Shown here: positions 9,522-16,912 of the stretch, piece by piece | Layout: every line of letters begins with the position of its first letter | How positions within the stretch are numbered: the first letter of the stretch is position 1 | DNA from: Pantanalinema sp. GBBB05 | GTDB taxonomy: Bacteria > Cyanobacteriota > Cyanobacteriia > Leptolyngbyales > Leptolyngbyaceae | Length of the DNA: 59,316 bases | NCBI GenBank assembly: GCA_016743235.1 | Contig: VRZD01000042.1 | Span: 1 to 59,316 of the forward strand | Reading direction: 5' to 3' | The notes under the pieces: model-generated | What the model was told of the DNA's origin: nothing | The model's database searches: none | The model's input: only the letters and a program-made list of their open reading frames with translations | Position numbers and translations under genes: made by a program

Positions 9522-9958
9522 CATGCTCTAGACAGAGGTTTCTCACTGTTGGGATCAACGACTGATGCATTGTTATCAAGACCAGACAGGGGTTTTAACG
9601 CAAGTTTGCTGAGAACATCAAACGATTTGCACCAATCTTGCAGAAATGGCTCGGCAGATGCTGATGGGGCGATCGCTTTTTATGAATGACAGGACTCGTA
9701 ACTAATCCCACGATTTGCACCGGCAACTAGATAAGTTGCCCTACTCTCATCAGTCGTTGTTCTAAAATCATCTATGCAGCAAGCCTGGCAAAAATTGCCT
9801 TACTGACTGCACCTCGTTTAACAGTAAATATACGATGCCGAAAACAGAATTATTTCTAGAGCGAGTATATTCTGCGATGTCAGAATTGCATCTGGGTGAT
9901 GCAAATATCGAGTGAATGGGAACTTTAAGTACAGGTTAACTGTATTAAATGTAACAGT
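9522..9958. other. Non-coding stretch upstream of the LOV/GGDEF/EAL gene
   Basis: No convincing gene was found in either strand. It contains a HIP1 octamer near 9670. A perfect hairpin has GGCAACT (9722-9728) and AGTTGCC (9734-9740). A second short one has GGCAA (9787-9791) and TTGCC (9795-9799). TACAG/CTGTA arms lie about 10-30 bases before the start at 9959. The first hairpin could be a terminator or an RNA element. A promoter for the downstream gene must lie here, but I cannot place it with confidence. Confidence 0.35.
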
Positions 9959-12900
9959 ATGTGTTCCCCGCTGGTTCATGTGCTTCTCGTTGAAGATGAT
10001 GAAGAAGACTATCTAATTACCCTCCACTTGTTTTCTCAGATTAAGCAAGTCAAGTTTCATATAGACTGGGTAGCCACCTATGAAGCGGCTTTAACCATGA
10101 TTGAAACTTGCCAGCATGATGTCTATCTGGTGGACTACCGCTTAGGGCGGCATGACGGGCTAGAACTTTTGCAGGCAGCCATTCTCAAAGGATGTCGATC
10201 GCCAATTATTCTCTTGACTGGATATATTGATGAAGCCTTGGATCTAGCCGCGATGAAAGCAGGAGTTGCGGATTATCTGGTGAAAGGGCAAATTGACCCA
10301 CCACTTTTAGAGCGGTCCATTCGCTATGCGATCGAGCGTAGCCGGACTTTAGCGGCGCTCCACGAAAGTGAATCGCGGTTAGAAGGAATTTTAGGTTCTC
10401 TCAAGGATGTCGTTTGGTCGATGTCTGCTACTAGTTTTGAGCTGCTGTATATGAGTCCAGCTGTATACGGCGTGTATGGACGATCTGCCCGTGAGTTTTT
10501 TGAGAATCCATACCTGTGGCTAGAGGTGGTTCATCCAGACGATCGCGATTGGGTCAAGCAAGCTTCTCAACAGGTGCTAGAAACCGGCTCGAAAGATCTG
10601 GAATACCGGGTCATGCAGCCTGATGGCGCGATTCGTTGGGTGCGCGATCGGGCGTATTTGGTTTGTGATACTGGCTGGAAAACGATTCGGATGGATGGTA
10701 TCACTACGGATATTACTGCCTACAAACAGGCAGAGATCGCTTTAACTCAAGCTGTGCGGGAGAATAGCCGCTTGGCAGCCGCCATTTCTCATTTGTCAAC
10801 TGGGGTCGTGATTAGCGATCCTACTCATCCAGATAATCCTGTAATCTTTGTCAACTCCGGTTTTACTGCAATGACCGGCTACTCAGCCGCCGAAGTCGTA
10901 GGACGTAACTGCCGATTTCTGCAAGGGGCAGAGACTGACCCAGTAATGGTCGATCGGCTGCGACAGGCGGTAGCCCATTGCCAACCCTTTACGGGTGTCC
11001 TGCTTAACTACCGGAAGGATGGTAGTCAATTTTGGAATGAGCTGACGATTAATCCAGTGTTTGATAGTGAAGGCACACTGATTAATTTTGTCGGATTGCA
11101 AACTGATGTCACTGCCCGTAAACAAGCGGAAGCCACTCTGGAACGGTTGCAGCGGCAGAACGAATTAATCTTAAACTCAGCGGGAGAGGGCATTTATGGA
11201 TTGGATCAAAGTGGAACGCTTACCTTTATCAATCCTGCGGCTGCCAGAATGTTGGGGTGGGTAGCCGATGAATTGGTGGGTAAGCAAATTGCTGGGGTCG
11301 TTCATGCCTCTCAAACAGAAAATGATTTGTACTGGACGAGTTACCCACTCAATGCTGCTACCGAGCCTACTTGGGTGCATCATGTCGGCGAAGAGATATT
11401 TTGGCGAAAAGATGGTACAAGCTTTTGGGTGGAATATATCAGCACTCCAATCTTAGAAAATCAGGAGTTAGTTGGTACGGTAGTGACATTTCAGGACATT
11501 ACGCAGCGGCGGCGAGCAGAAGTTGCTTTACGCGAAAGTGAAGAACGTTATGCGATCGCGGTTCAGGGTGCCAAAGATGGTTTGTGGGATTGGAACTTAA
11601 AAACCAATCAAGTCTACTTTTCTCCACGCTGGAAATCCATGCTGGGCTGGGAAGAAGATGAAATTAACCATCACTTAGATGAATGGTTTAGCCGGATTCA
11701 CCCAGAAGATTTTGAAAGTGTAAAAACTTTGTTAGTAGCGCATTTGGAAGGCATTACTTCTGATTTTGAGGGGGAATATCGGATGCTGCACCGGGACGGT
11801 AGTTATCGTTGGATGCTCTGCCGGGGACTGGCGGTCTATGCCAACAACGGTAAGGTTACTCGGATCGCTGGTTCTCTCACCGATATTACTAGCCGCAAAC
11901 GGACAGAGAAGCAACTCTTGCATGATGCTTTGCATGATACCCTCACAGATTTACCCAACCGTGCCCTATTCATGGATCGGCTGGAACGATCGCTAGAGCG
12001 CCATAAACGCAATACTAACTATTTGTTTGCAGTGCTATTTTTGGATCTTGATCGATTCAAAATTGTGAATGATAGTCTAGGACATGTTGTTGGTAATCAC
12101 CTGTTAGTTGAAATTGCCCGCCGCTTGCAAGCCTGTATCCGGGCTGAAGATACGGTAGCCCGCTTGGGTGGTGATGAGTTTGTGATTTTATTGGAAGCGA
12201 TCGACTGCCCTAGTGATGCCACCCGGGTAGCTGAGCGGATTCAACAGGAATTAACCCAGCCTGTTCATTTTAATGGGCATGAAATGTTTGTTACGGCCAG
12301 CATTGGGATTGCTCTAACCTCGAAAGAGTATGAGCACCCCGAAGAAATTCTGCGTGATGCCGATACTGCCATGTACCGGGCTAAGGCATTGGGCAAGTCC
12401 CGGTATGAACTATTTGATACCAGTATGCATACCCAGGCCGTGACGCTACTGCAACTTGAGACAGATCTCCGTTACGCGATCGAGCGGCAGGAGTTTGAAC
12501 TACATTATCAGCCGATCATGGCGCTCAAAACTCATCGATTGAGTGGATTTGAAGCCTTAATCCGCTGGCGACATCCGCAACGGGGATTGGTTGCTCCTGG
12601 GGCATTTATTCCCATGGCAGAAGAAACTGGGTTAATTAATCCGATTGGTTGGTGGGTATTACAAGCTGCCTGTCAACAGATGCAAAACTGGCAACAACAG
12701 TTGCCACTCCAGTCACTTCTGACGATTAGTGTGAATCTATCTGGAAAGCAACTTGCCCAAGCAGATGCAGTCGTACGCGTCGAGCAGATTTTGCAGACAA
12801 CTGGACTAAATCCGGCAGCCTTAAAGCTAGAGATTACCGAAAGTTCCATTATGGAAAATGCTGAGTCCATTGTCAGCAGATTACAGCAACTAAAAGCACT

Positions 12901-13246
12901 CGGAATTCAACTGTCGATCGATGATTTTGGCACAGGTTACTCTTCGCTCAGCTATCTACACCGATTTCCGATCGATACGTTGAAAATCGATCGCTCCTTT
13001 ATCAATAAAATGGATATTGAATTAGAAAAACTGGAGCTGGTGCGAACAATCGCGACCCTTGCCTGGAATCTCAATATGGATATCGTAGCAGAGGGCGTAG
13101 AAAGTGAAAATCAACTTGCTTATCTAATGTCATTAGGGTGTGAATATGCTCAGGGATACTTATTTTCAAAGCCAATTGATAGTTTATCTACTGAGCAGTT
13201 CATTCTAAAATCACTCAACTTAACCCAAGTCATTAGGACAACTTAA
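9959..13246 (+). CDS. Receiver-PAS-LOV-PAS-PAS-GGDEF-EAL c-di-GMP protein with a blue-light LOV domain
   Basis: This protein has 1095 residues. The receiver (about 1-125) has D13/D14 and phospho-acceptor D59. PAS1 spans about 140-265. Domain two (about 275-400) is a LOV photosensor: it has the flavin-adduct motif GRNCRFLQG with Cys318, the asparagines in NYRKDG and FWN, and the signalling Gln in FVGLQTD. Two more PAS domains follow (about 405-650). The cyclase domain has an intact GGDEF (737-741) and an inhibitory I-site RAED five residues before it. The phosphodiesterase domain has EAL (865-867) and the catalytic motifs LEITES, DDFGTGYSS, KIDRSFI and AEGVE. Both halves look catalytically competent, so the net activity cannot be told from sequence. 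LOV-GGDEF-EAL proteins of other cyanobacteria are known to respond to blue light. Here phosphorylation and light would converge on c-di-GMP. Confidence 0.93.
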   Translation: MCSPLVHVLLVEDDEEDYLITLHLFSQIKQVKFHIDWVATYEAALTMIETCQHDVYLVDYRLGRHDGLELLQAAILKGCRSPIILLTGYIDEALDLAAMKAGVADYLVKGQIDPPLLERSIRYAIERSRTLAALHESESRLEGILGSLKDVVWSMSATSFELLYMSPAVYGVYGRSAREFFENPYLWLEVVHPDDRDWVKQASQQVLETGSKDLEYRVMQPDGAIRWVRDRAYLVCDTGWKTIRMDGITTDITAYKQAEIALTQAVRENSRLAAAISHLSTGVVISDPTHPDNPVIFVNSGFTAMTGYSAAEVVGRNCRFLQGAETDPVMVDRLRQAVAHCQPFTGVLLNYRKDGSQFWNELTINPVFDSEGTLINFVGLQTDVTARKQAEATLERLQRQNELILNSAGEGIYGLDQSGTLTFINPAAARMLGWVADELVGKQIAGVVHASQTENDLYWTSYPLNAATEPTWVHHVGEEIFWRKDGTSFWVEYISTPILENQELVGTVVTFQDITQRRRAEVALRESEERYAIAVQGAKDGLWDWNLKTNQVYFSPRWKSMLGWEEDEINHHLDEWFSRIHPEDFESVKTLLVAHLEGITSDFEGEYRMLHRDGSYRWMLCRGLAVYANNGKVTRIAGSLTDITSRKRTEKQLLHDALHDTLTDLPNRALFMDRLERSLERHKRNTNYLFAVLFLDLDRFKIVNDSLGHVVGNHLLVEIARRLQACIRAEDTVARLGGDEFVILLEAIDCPSDATRVAERIQQELTQPVHFNGHEMFVTASIGIALTSKEYEHPEEILRDADTAMYRAKALGKSRYELFDTSMHTQAVTLLQLETDLRYAIERQEFELHYQPIMALKTHRLSGFEALIRWRHPQRGLVAPGAFIPMAEETGLINPIGWWVLQAACQQMQNWQQQLPLQSLLTISVNLSGKQLAQADAVVRVEQILQTTGLNPAALKLEITESSIMENAESIVSRLQQLKALGIQLSIDDFGTGYSSLSYLHRFPIDTLKIDRSFINKMDIELEKLELVRTIATLAWNLNMDIVAEGVESENQLAYLMSLGCEYAQGYLFSKPIDSLSTEQFILKSLNLTQVIRTT

Positions 13247-13350
13247 TCAACAGTCTGATCACAGCGACGATCGGACAAATCTGCTCATTGAATTTGCTGC
13301 TGCCCTGTTCTTATCTGGGCATTACCAACTTTATTCTAGTAACTTACATC

Positions 13351-14562
13351 ATGCATTCAGATTTAGGAAAGCACCCATCGACCAGTTCAGGATATCTGTC
13401 GAGAGAACATCTCCAGTCCGCTTTAATATTTGCTCAAAGCATTGTAGAGACGGTACGAGAGCCTTTAATTGTATTGGACACCAACTTGCAGGTCCAAACA
13501 GCTAATCGAGCGTTCTACCGTACCTTTCAGGTTGACCCGGAAGAGACTAAGCAGCAATTCTTTTATGCCTTAGGGAATGGTCAGTGGAATATTCCAGCCC
13601 TACAAACCTTGTTAGAAACTGCGCTATCCCACAATATTGCTTTTGAAGACTTTGAAGTAGAACATGAATTTCAGCATATTGGACGGAAGACAATGCTGTT
13701 GAATGCCCGCCAGATTACTCAAGCCGAGCTGCAAACGGGCATGATTTTGCTCGCGATCGAAGATATCACTGAGCGTAAGCAGACCGAGAAAGCCTTAAAA
13801 TTATTTAACGCCAAGCTGGAGCAAAGTAACCGTGAGTTGCAAGATTTTGCCTCGGTTGCCTCCCATGATCTACAAGAACCGTTGCGTAAAATTCAAGCGT
13901 TTGGCGATCTGTTGAACAAAGAGTATGGTCAGTGTTTACCGGAAACTGGACAGCAATATTTACAACGAATGCAAAATGCAGCGGCGCGCATGCAAACGTT
14001 AATTAATGATCTATTAGCATTTTCTCGTGTGACGACTAAGGCACAGCCATTTATTCCCGTTCAATTAAATCAGGTTGTCCAGGAAGTGTTATCGGATTTG
14101 GAAATTCAGCTGCAAGCTGTGGGAGGACAGGTAAAAGTCGATCGGTTACCAACAATTGATGCGGATCCGTTACAGATGCGGCAGTTATTGCAGAACTTAA
14201 TTAGCAATGCTCTTAAATTTCATCAACCCCATTTGCCGCCTGTGATCACGATCCAGGCTGGGATAGTTGCGCAGCCAAGCACTACGGCTGATATGGCAGC
14301 GGCTCCACAGGCATGCCAAATCTTGATTGAGGATAACGGTATTGGATTTGAAGAAAAATATTTGGATCGAATTTTCACAGTTTTCCAACGATTACATTAT
14401 CGTAACGAATATGAAGGAACTGGGGTAGGTCTGGCAATTTGCCGTAAAATCGCGGAACGGCATGGAGGTAGCATTACAGCTAAGAGCAGTCCTGGTAACG
14501 GCTCAACGTTTATAGTTATCCTGCCGGTTCACCAATCTGATACCTCGCTAACTCGTGGATAA
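13351..14562 (+). CDS. Soluble PAS histidine kinase of the Cph1-type kinase class
   Basis: This protein has 403 residues. A PAS domain (about 20-145; EPLIVLDTNLQVQTANRAF) is followed by a short coiled coil. The kinase H-box is ASHDLQEPLRKI with His172, the version found in phytochrome-like and related kinases. ATPase motifs are NLISNALKF, EDNGIGF and GTGVGLAICRKI. It has no phytochrome GAF domain, so it does not carry a bilin by itself. The frame is open back to a TTG at 13288, but the ATG at 13351 gives a normal soluble N-terminus. Its end overlaps the downstream receiver by eight bases, the usual arrangement for this kinase class and an Rcp1-type regulator. Confidence 0.88.
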   Translation: MHSDLGKHPSTSSGYLSREHLQSALIFAQSIVETVREPLIVLDTNLQVQTANRAFYRTFQVDPEETKQQFFYALGNGQWNIPALQTLLETALSHNIAFEDFEVEHEFQHIGRKTMLLNARQITQAELQTGMILLAIEDITERKQTEKALKLFNAKLEQSNRELQDFASVASHDLQEPLRKIQAFGDLLNKEYGQCLPETGQQYLQRMQNAAARMQTLINDLLAFSRVTTKAQPFIPVQLNQVVQEVLSDLEIQLQAVGGQVKVDRLPTIDADPLQMRQLLQNLISNALKFHQPHLPPVITIQAGIVAQPSTTADMAAAPQACQILIEDNGIGFEEKYLDRIFTVFQRLHYRNEYEGTGVGLAICRKIAERHGGSITAKSSPGNGSTFIVILPVHQSDTSLTRG

Positions 14563-15013
14563 GTCTGGAAAACCAATCACTATTCTCATGGCGGATGATG
14601 ATGAGGAAGATCTCTTACTGGCAAGAAGCGCCTTAGAAGCCTGCCGTCTCGCTAATGATCTTCACTGTGTCAGAAATGGGGAAGAGCTGTTAGATTACTT
14701 GTACCGACGGGGAGAGTATGCTGAGTTAGCTACTTCCCCCCGTCCTGGATTGATTTTGCTGGACCTGAATATGCCCAGAAAAGATGGGCGTGAGGCATTA
14801 CAAGAAATTAAAGCCGATCCGGAGTTGCGCCACATTCCTGTCGTAATTCTAACGACTTCAAAGGCAGAAGAAGATATTTACCGAACCTATGATTTAGGAG
14901 CTAACTCGTATATCACCAAACCGGTCACGTTTAATTCTCTAGTAGAGGTAATGCAGAGCTTAGGACGGTACTGGTTTGAAATTGTTGATTTGCCTCCTAG
15001 CCGTAAGCACTGA
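14555..15013 (+). CDS. Rcp1-type single-domain response regulator
   Basis: This is a stand-alone receiver of 152 residues. It has the acidic cluster ADDDEED, phospho-acceptor D70 in LLDLNMPRKDG, Thr in ILTTSK and Lys in ITKPV. It also has the loop insertion YLYRRGEYA typical of Rcp1-like regulators that partner Cph1-type kinases. It has no output domain and so probably acts by protein-protein contact or as a phosphate shuttle. The GTG at 14555 overlaps the kinase stop by eight bases. The next in-frame ATG would remove the first beta strand, so GTG is kept. The kinase and regulator form a cognate pair. Confidence 0.92.
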   Translation: MDKSGKPITILMADDDEEDLLLARSALEACRLANDLHCVRNGEELLDYLYRRGEYAELATSPRPGLILLDLNMPRKDGREALQEIKADPELRHIPVVILTTSKAEEDIYRTYDLGANSYITKPVTFNSLVEVMQSLGRYWFEIVDLPPSRKH

Positions 15014-15046
15014 GCCAAAAAAATCTCGCTTTAGGTACTGAGTTGC

Positions 15047-15649
15047 CTAGTGATGCAATGTGGCATGCAACAGCTGAGTGTAATCAGCAAAAGTATCAAT
15101 GTCAAAGGCCGCTTCGGGGTAAGGAATTGTCTGGGTGAATTGATTGTATTGCTGCATCATTTGCTTGGCTCCCCGATCGCCGCTTAAGCTCATTAAAGCC
15201 GGAAACAGAGTGTGATCAAACAGAGCCGGAACTCCCACTACTCCAGCATAGGCTGACGCAATAATACGGGCATGAGCCTGTTGATAAGTGGTGATCAATT
15301 GGTTAATCAGAGTAGAGGAGATGAAGGGTTGATCACAGACCAGTAAGACCACCGCCCCAACATCTGGTTTTATAGCTAGCAAAGCCTCGATACCCGTACG
15401 AATTGACGCACTGATCCCATCTGTCCATTGCAGATTGATCACCACTTGAATCGCTAAATCTTGGAGTTCTGGTTGAATCTGGACTGCATTCGCTCCTAGG
15501 ACAACAATAATTGGCTCAGCTAGAGATGCGATCGCGGTAGTAGCTACTCGTCGAATTAAACTACAGCCCTGATAGTCGAGTAACTGTTTCGGCGTCCCCA
15601 GTCGAGTTGAAGCTCCCGCTGCTAAAATTACAACACCAATACTGGACAT
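15047..15649 (-). CDS. mocA: Molybdenum cofactor cytidylyltransferase-like NTP transferase
   Basis: This protein has 200 residues, the usual length for the family. It has the N-terminal nucleotide-binding signature LAAGASTRLGTPKQLL, then LVCDQPF with the metal-binding Asp, and a GDRGAKQM motif, as in MocA and related transferases. The expected reaction is transfer of CMP (or a similar nucleotide) to molybdopterin, giving the dinucleotide cofactor used by xanthine oxidase-family enzymes. It is the last gene of the aldehyde oxidoreductase group, and its start overlaps the end of the XdhC gene by 22 bases. The preference for CTP over GTP is inferred from context. Confidence 0.85.
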   Translation of the reverse strand: MSSIGVVILAAGASTRLGTPKQLLDYQGCSLIRRVATTAIASLAEPIIVVLGANAVQIQPELQDLAIQVVINLQWTDGISASIRTGIEALLAIKPDVGAVVLLVCDQPFISSTLINQLITTYQQAHARIIASAYAGVVGVPALFDHTLFPALMSLSGDRGAKQMMQQYNQFTQTIPYPEAAFDIDTFADYTQLLHATLHH

Positions 15650-16785
15650 GGTTGATTCTCATCATGAATGGCTCCTGATTTCTCCCGCAACGGCTGTCCG
15701 GATCGCTGGTTTAGCACCGCCTGAATTTCAGCTACGATCGCTAGGGCAATTTCATCGGGGGTCTCTGCTCCTAAATCCAGCCCAATCGGAGCATACAGCC
15801 GTTGCAACTGTGATTCTGTATACTGTAAGCCGTGATGATATAAATCTTGTAGAAGTTGTTGAGTACGAGATTTGGAACCGAGTATACCCAGGTAGCGAAT
15901 TGGAGAGGGTAAAAGAAGTTTTAATAGGGCTTGGTCTTGGAGATAGTGATGAGTCATCACAATCGCGATCGTTTGCGGGTTTAAGTTCAATTGAGTCAGG
16001 ATTTCATCGGCATGGCAAACGATAATTTGATTAGCTTGGGGAAAGCGATCGTCATTGGCATACATTGGTCGATGATCAATCACTGTGACCTGCCAACCTA
16101 ATTGTTTTGCCAGCTGTACTACGGGAATTGCATCATAACCTGCCCCAAATACTAGCAGTGGAACAGGGGGTTGAATCACATCAATAAACACCTCTACTGT
16201 GCCTTGTTCTAACGTGTAAGTGATCACTTGACTCCGCCCTGTGATTAAACAACGCTCAGTATCCTGCAACAACCGAGTAGCCAAGGTCTGATCAGCAATG
16301 CCATGAATTACCGTTTGATCGGCTTTGCATAATACGCGATCGCTCACCTGGGCATTGACTGCCCCCGTGACTTGAAATATCGTGGCGATCACGCCAGGTT
16401 GTTGCTGCTGCCAACACTGCGTGATGAATTCCAGATGGCTGATCGCCGATTCCGTATGCAAGGATTCCAGCAATACTTGAACCATGCCATTACACCCCAT
16501 GCCCAATCCCCAGATGATATCCTGACTGGCTGTAGTGTCGTAAGTGATAACGATGGGGTCAACTGCCTGATGCAGCAATGGTTGTGCCCGTTCCCAGATA
16601 TCGGCTTCTAAACAACCCCCACTAATGGCTCCAATCATTTGCTGATGAGCTGCCACTAACATCCGAGCACCAGGACGACGGTAGACCGATCCACTAGTTT
16701 TTACCACTGTGGCGATCGCCGCCGATCGCTGACTAGCTTTAATCTGCTCAAACCCTTGAATAATTTGTAGTAAGTCGGTAGGCAT
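15628..16785 (-). CDS. XdhC/PaoD-type molybdenum cofactor insertion protein
   Basis: This protein has 385 residues. An N-terminal XdhC/CoxI domain has GSVYRRPGARMLV, ISGGCLEADI and the conserved Cys of GMGCNGMVQVLLE. A C-terminal Rossmann-like domain (about 200-330) has LLVFGAGYDAIPVVQLAKQL and VMTHHYLQD. Proteins of this family bind the sulfurated molybdenum cofactor and load it into xanthine dehydrogenase or aldehyde oxidoreductase large subunits. In E. coli the matching gene is paoD, next to paoABC. Here it follows the large-subunit gene after a 127-base gap holding an inverted-repeat element, and it overlaps mocA. Function is inferred from family and neighbours. Confidence 0.87.
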   Translation of the reverse strand: MPTDLLQIIQGFEQIKASQRSAAIATVVKTSGSVYRRPGARMLVAAHQQMIGAISGGCLEADIWERAQPLLHQAVDPIVITYDTTASQDIIWGLGMGCNGMVQVLLESLHTESAISHLEFITQCWQQQQPGVIATIFQVTGAVNAQVSDRVLCKADQTVIHGIADQTLATRLLQDTERCLITGRSQVITYTLEQGTVEVFIDVIQPPVPLLVFGAGYDAIPVVQLAKQLGWQVTVIDHRPMYANDDRFPQANQIIVCHADEILTQLNLNPQTIAIVMTHHYLQDQALLKLLLPSPIRYLGILGSKSRTQQLLQDLYHHGLQYTESQLQRLYAPIGLDLGAETPDEIALAIVAEIQAVLNQRSGQPLREKSGAIHDENQPCPVLVL

Positions 16786-16826
16786 ACTAATTGAAGGTTA
16801 TACCAGACTGAATGGTGTGCAATGCC

Positions 16827-16895
16827 TGTAGGGACGGATTTAGCTGCTGGTCTTACCCCACGAGCGTTGCATGATCCGCAGCATCTGCCCCTACA
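16827..16895. repeat. Short inverted-repeat element (MITE-like)
   Basis: The ends TGTAGGGACGGAT (16827-16839) and ATCTGCCCCTACA (16883-16895) are complementary at 11 of 13 positions, and 43 bases lie between them. They resemble the widespread cyanobacterial small element with termini like GTAGGGGCGGGTTTA. It sits in the gap between the large-subunit gene and the XdhC gene. It may be a degraded mobile element now serving as a hairpin in the transcript. Confidence 0.55.
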
Positions 16896-16912
16896 TTCAG
16901 AGATGCGATTGA

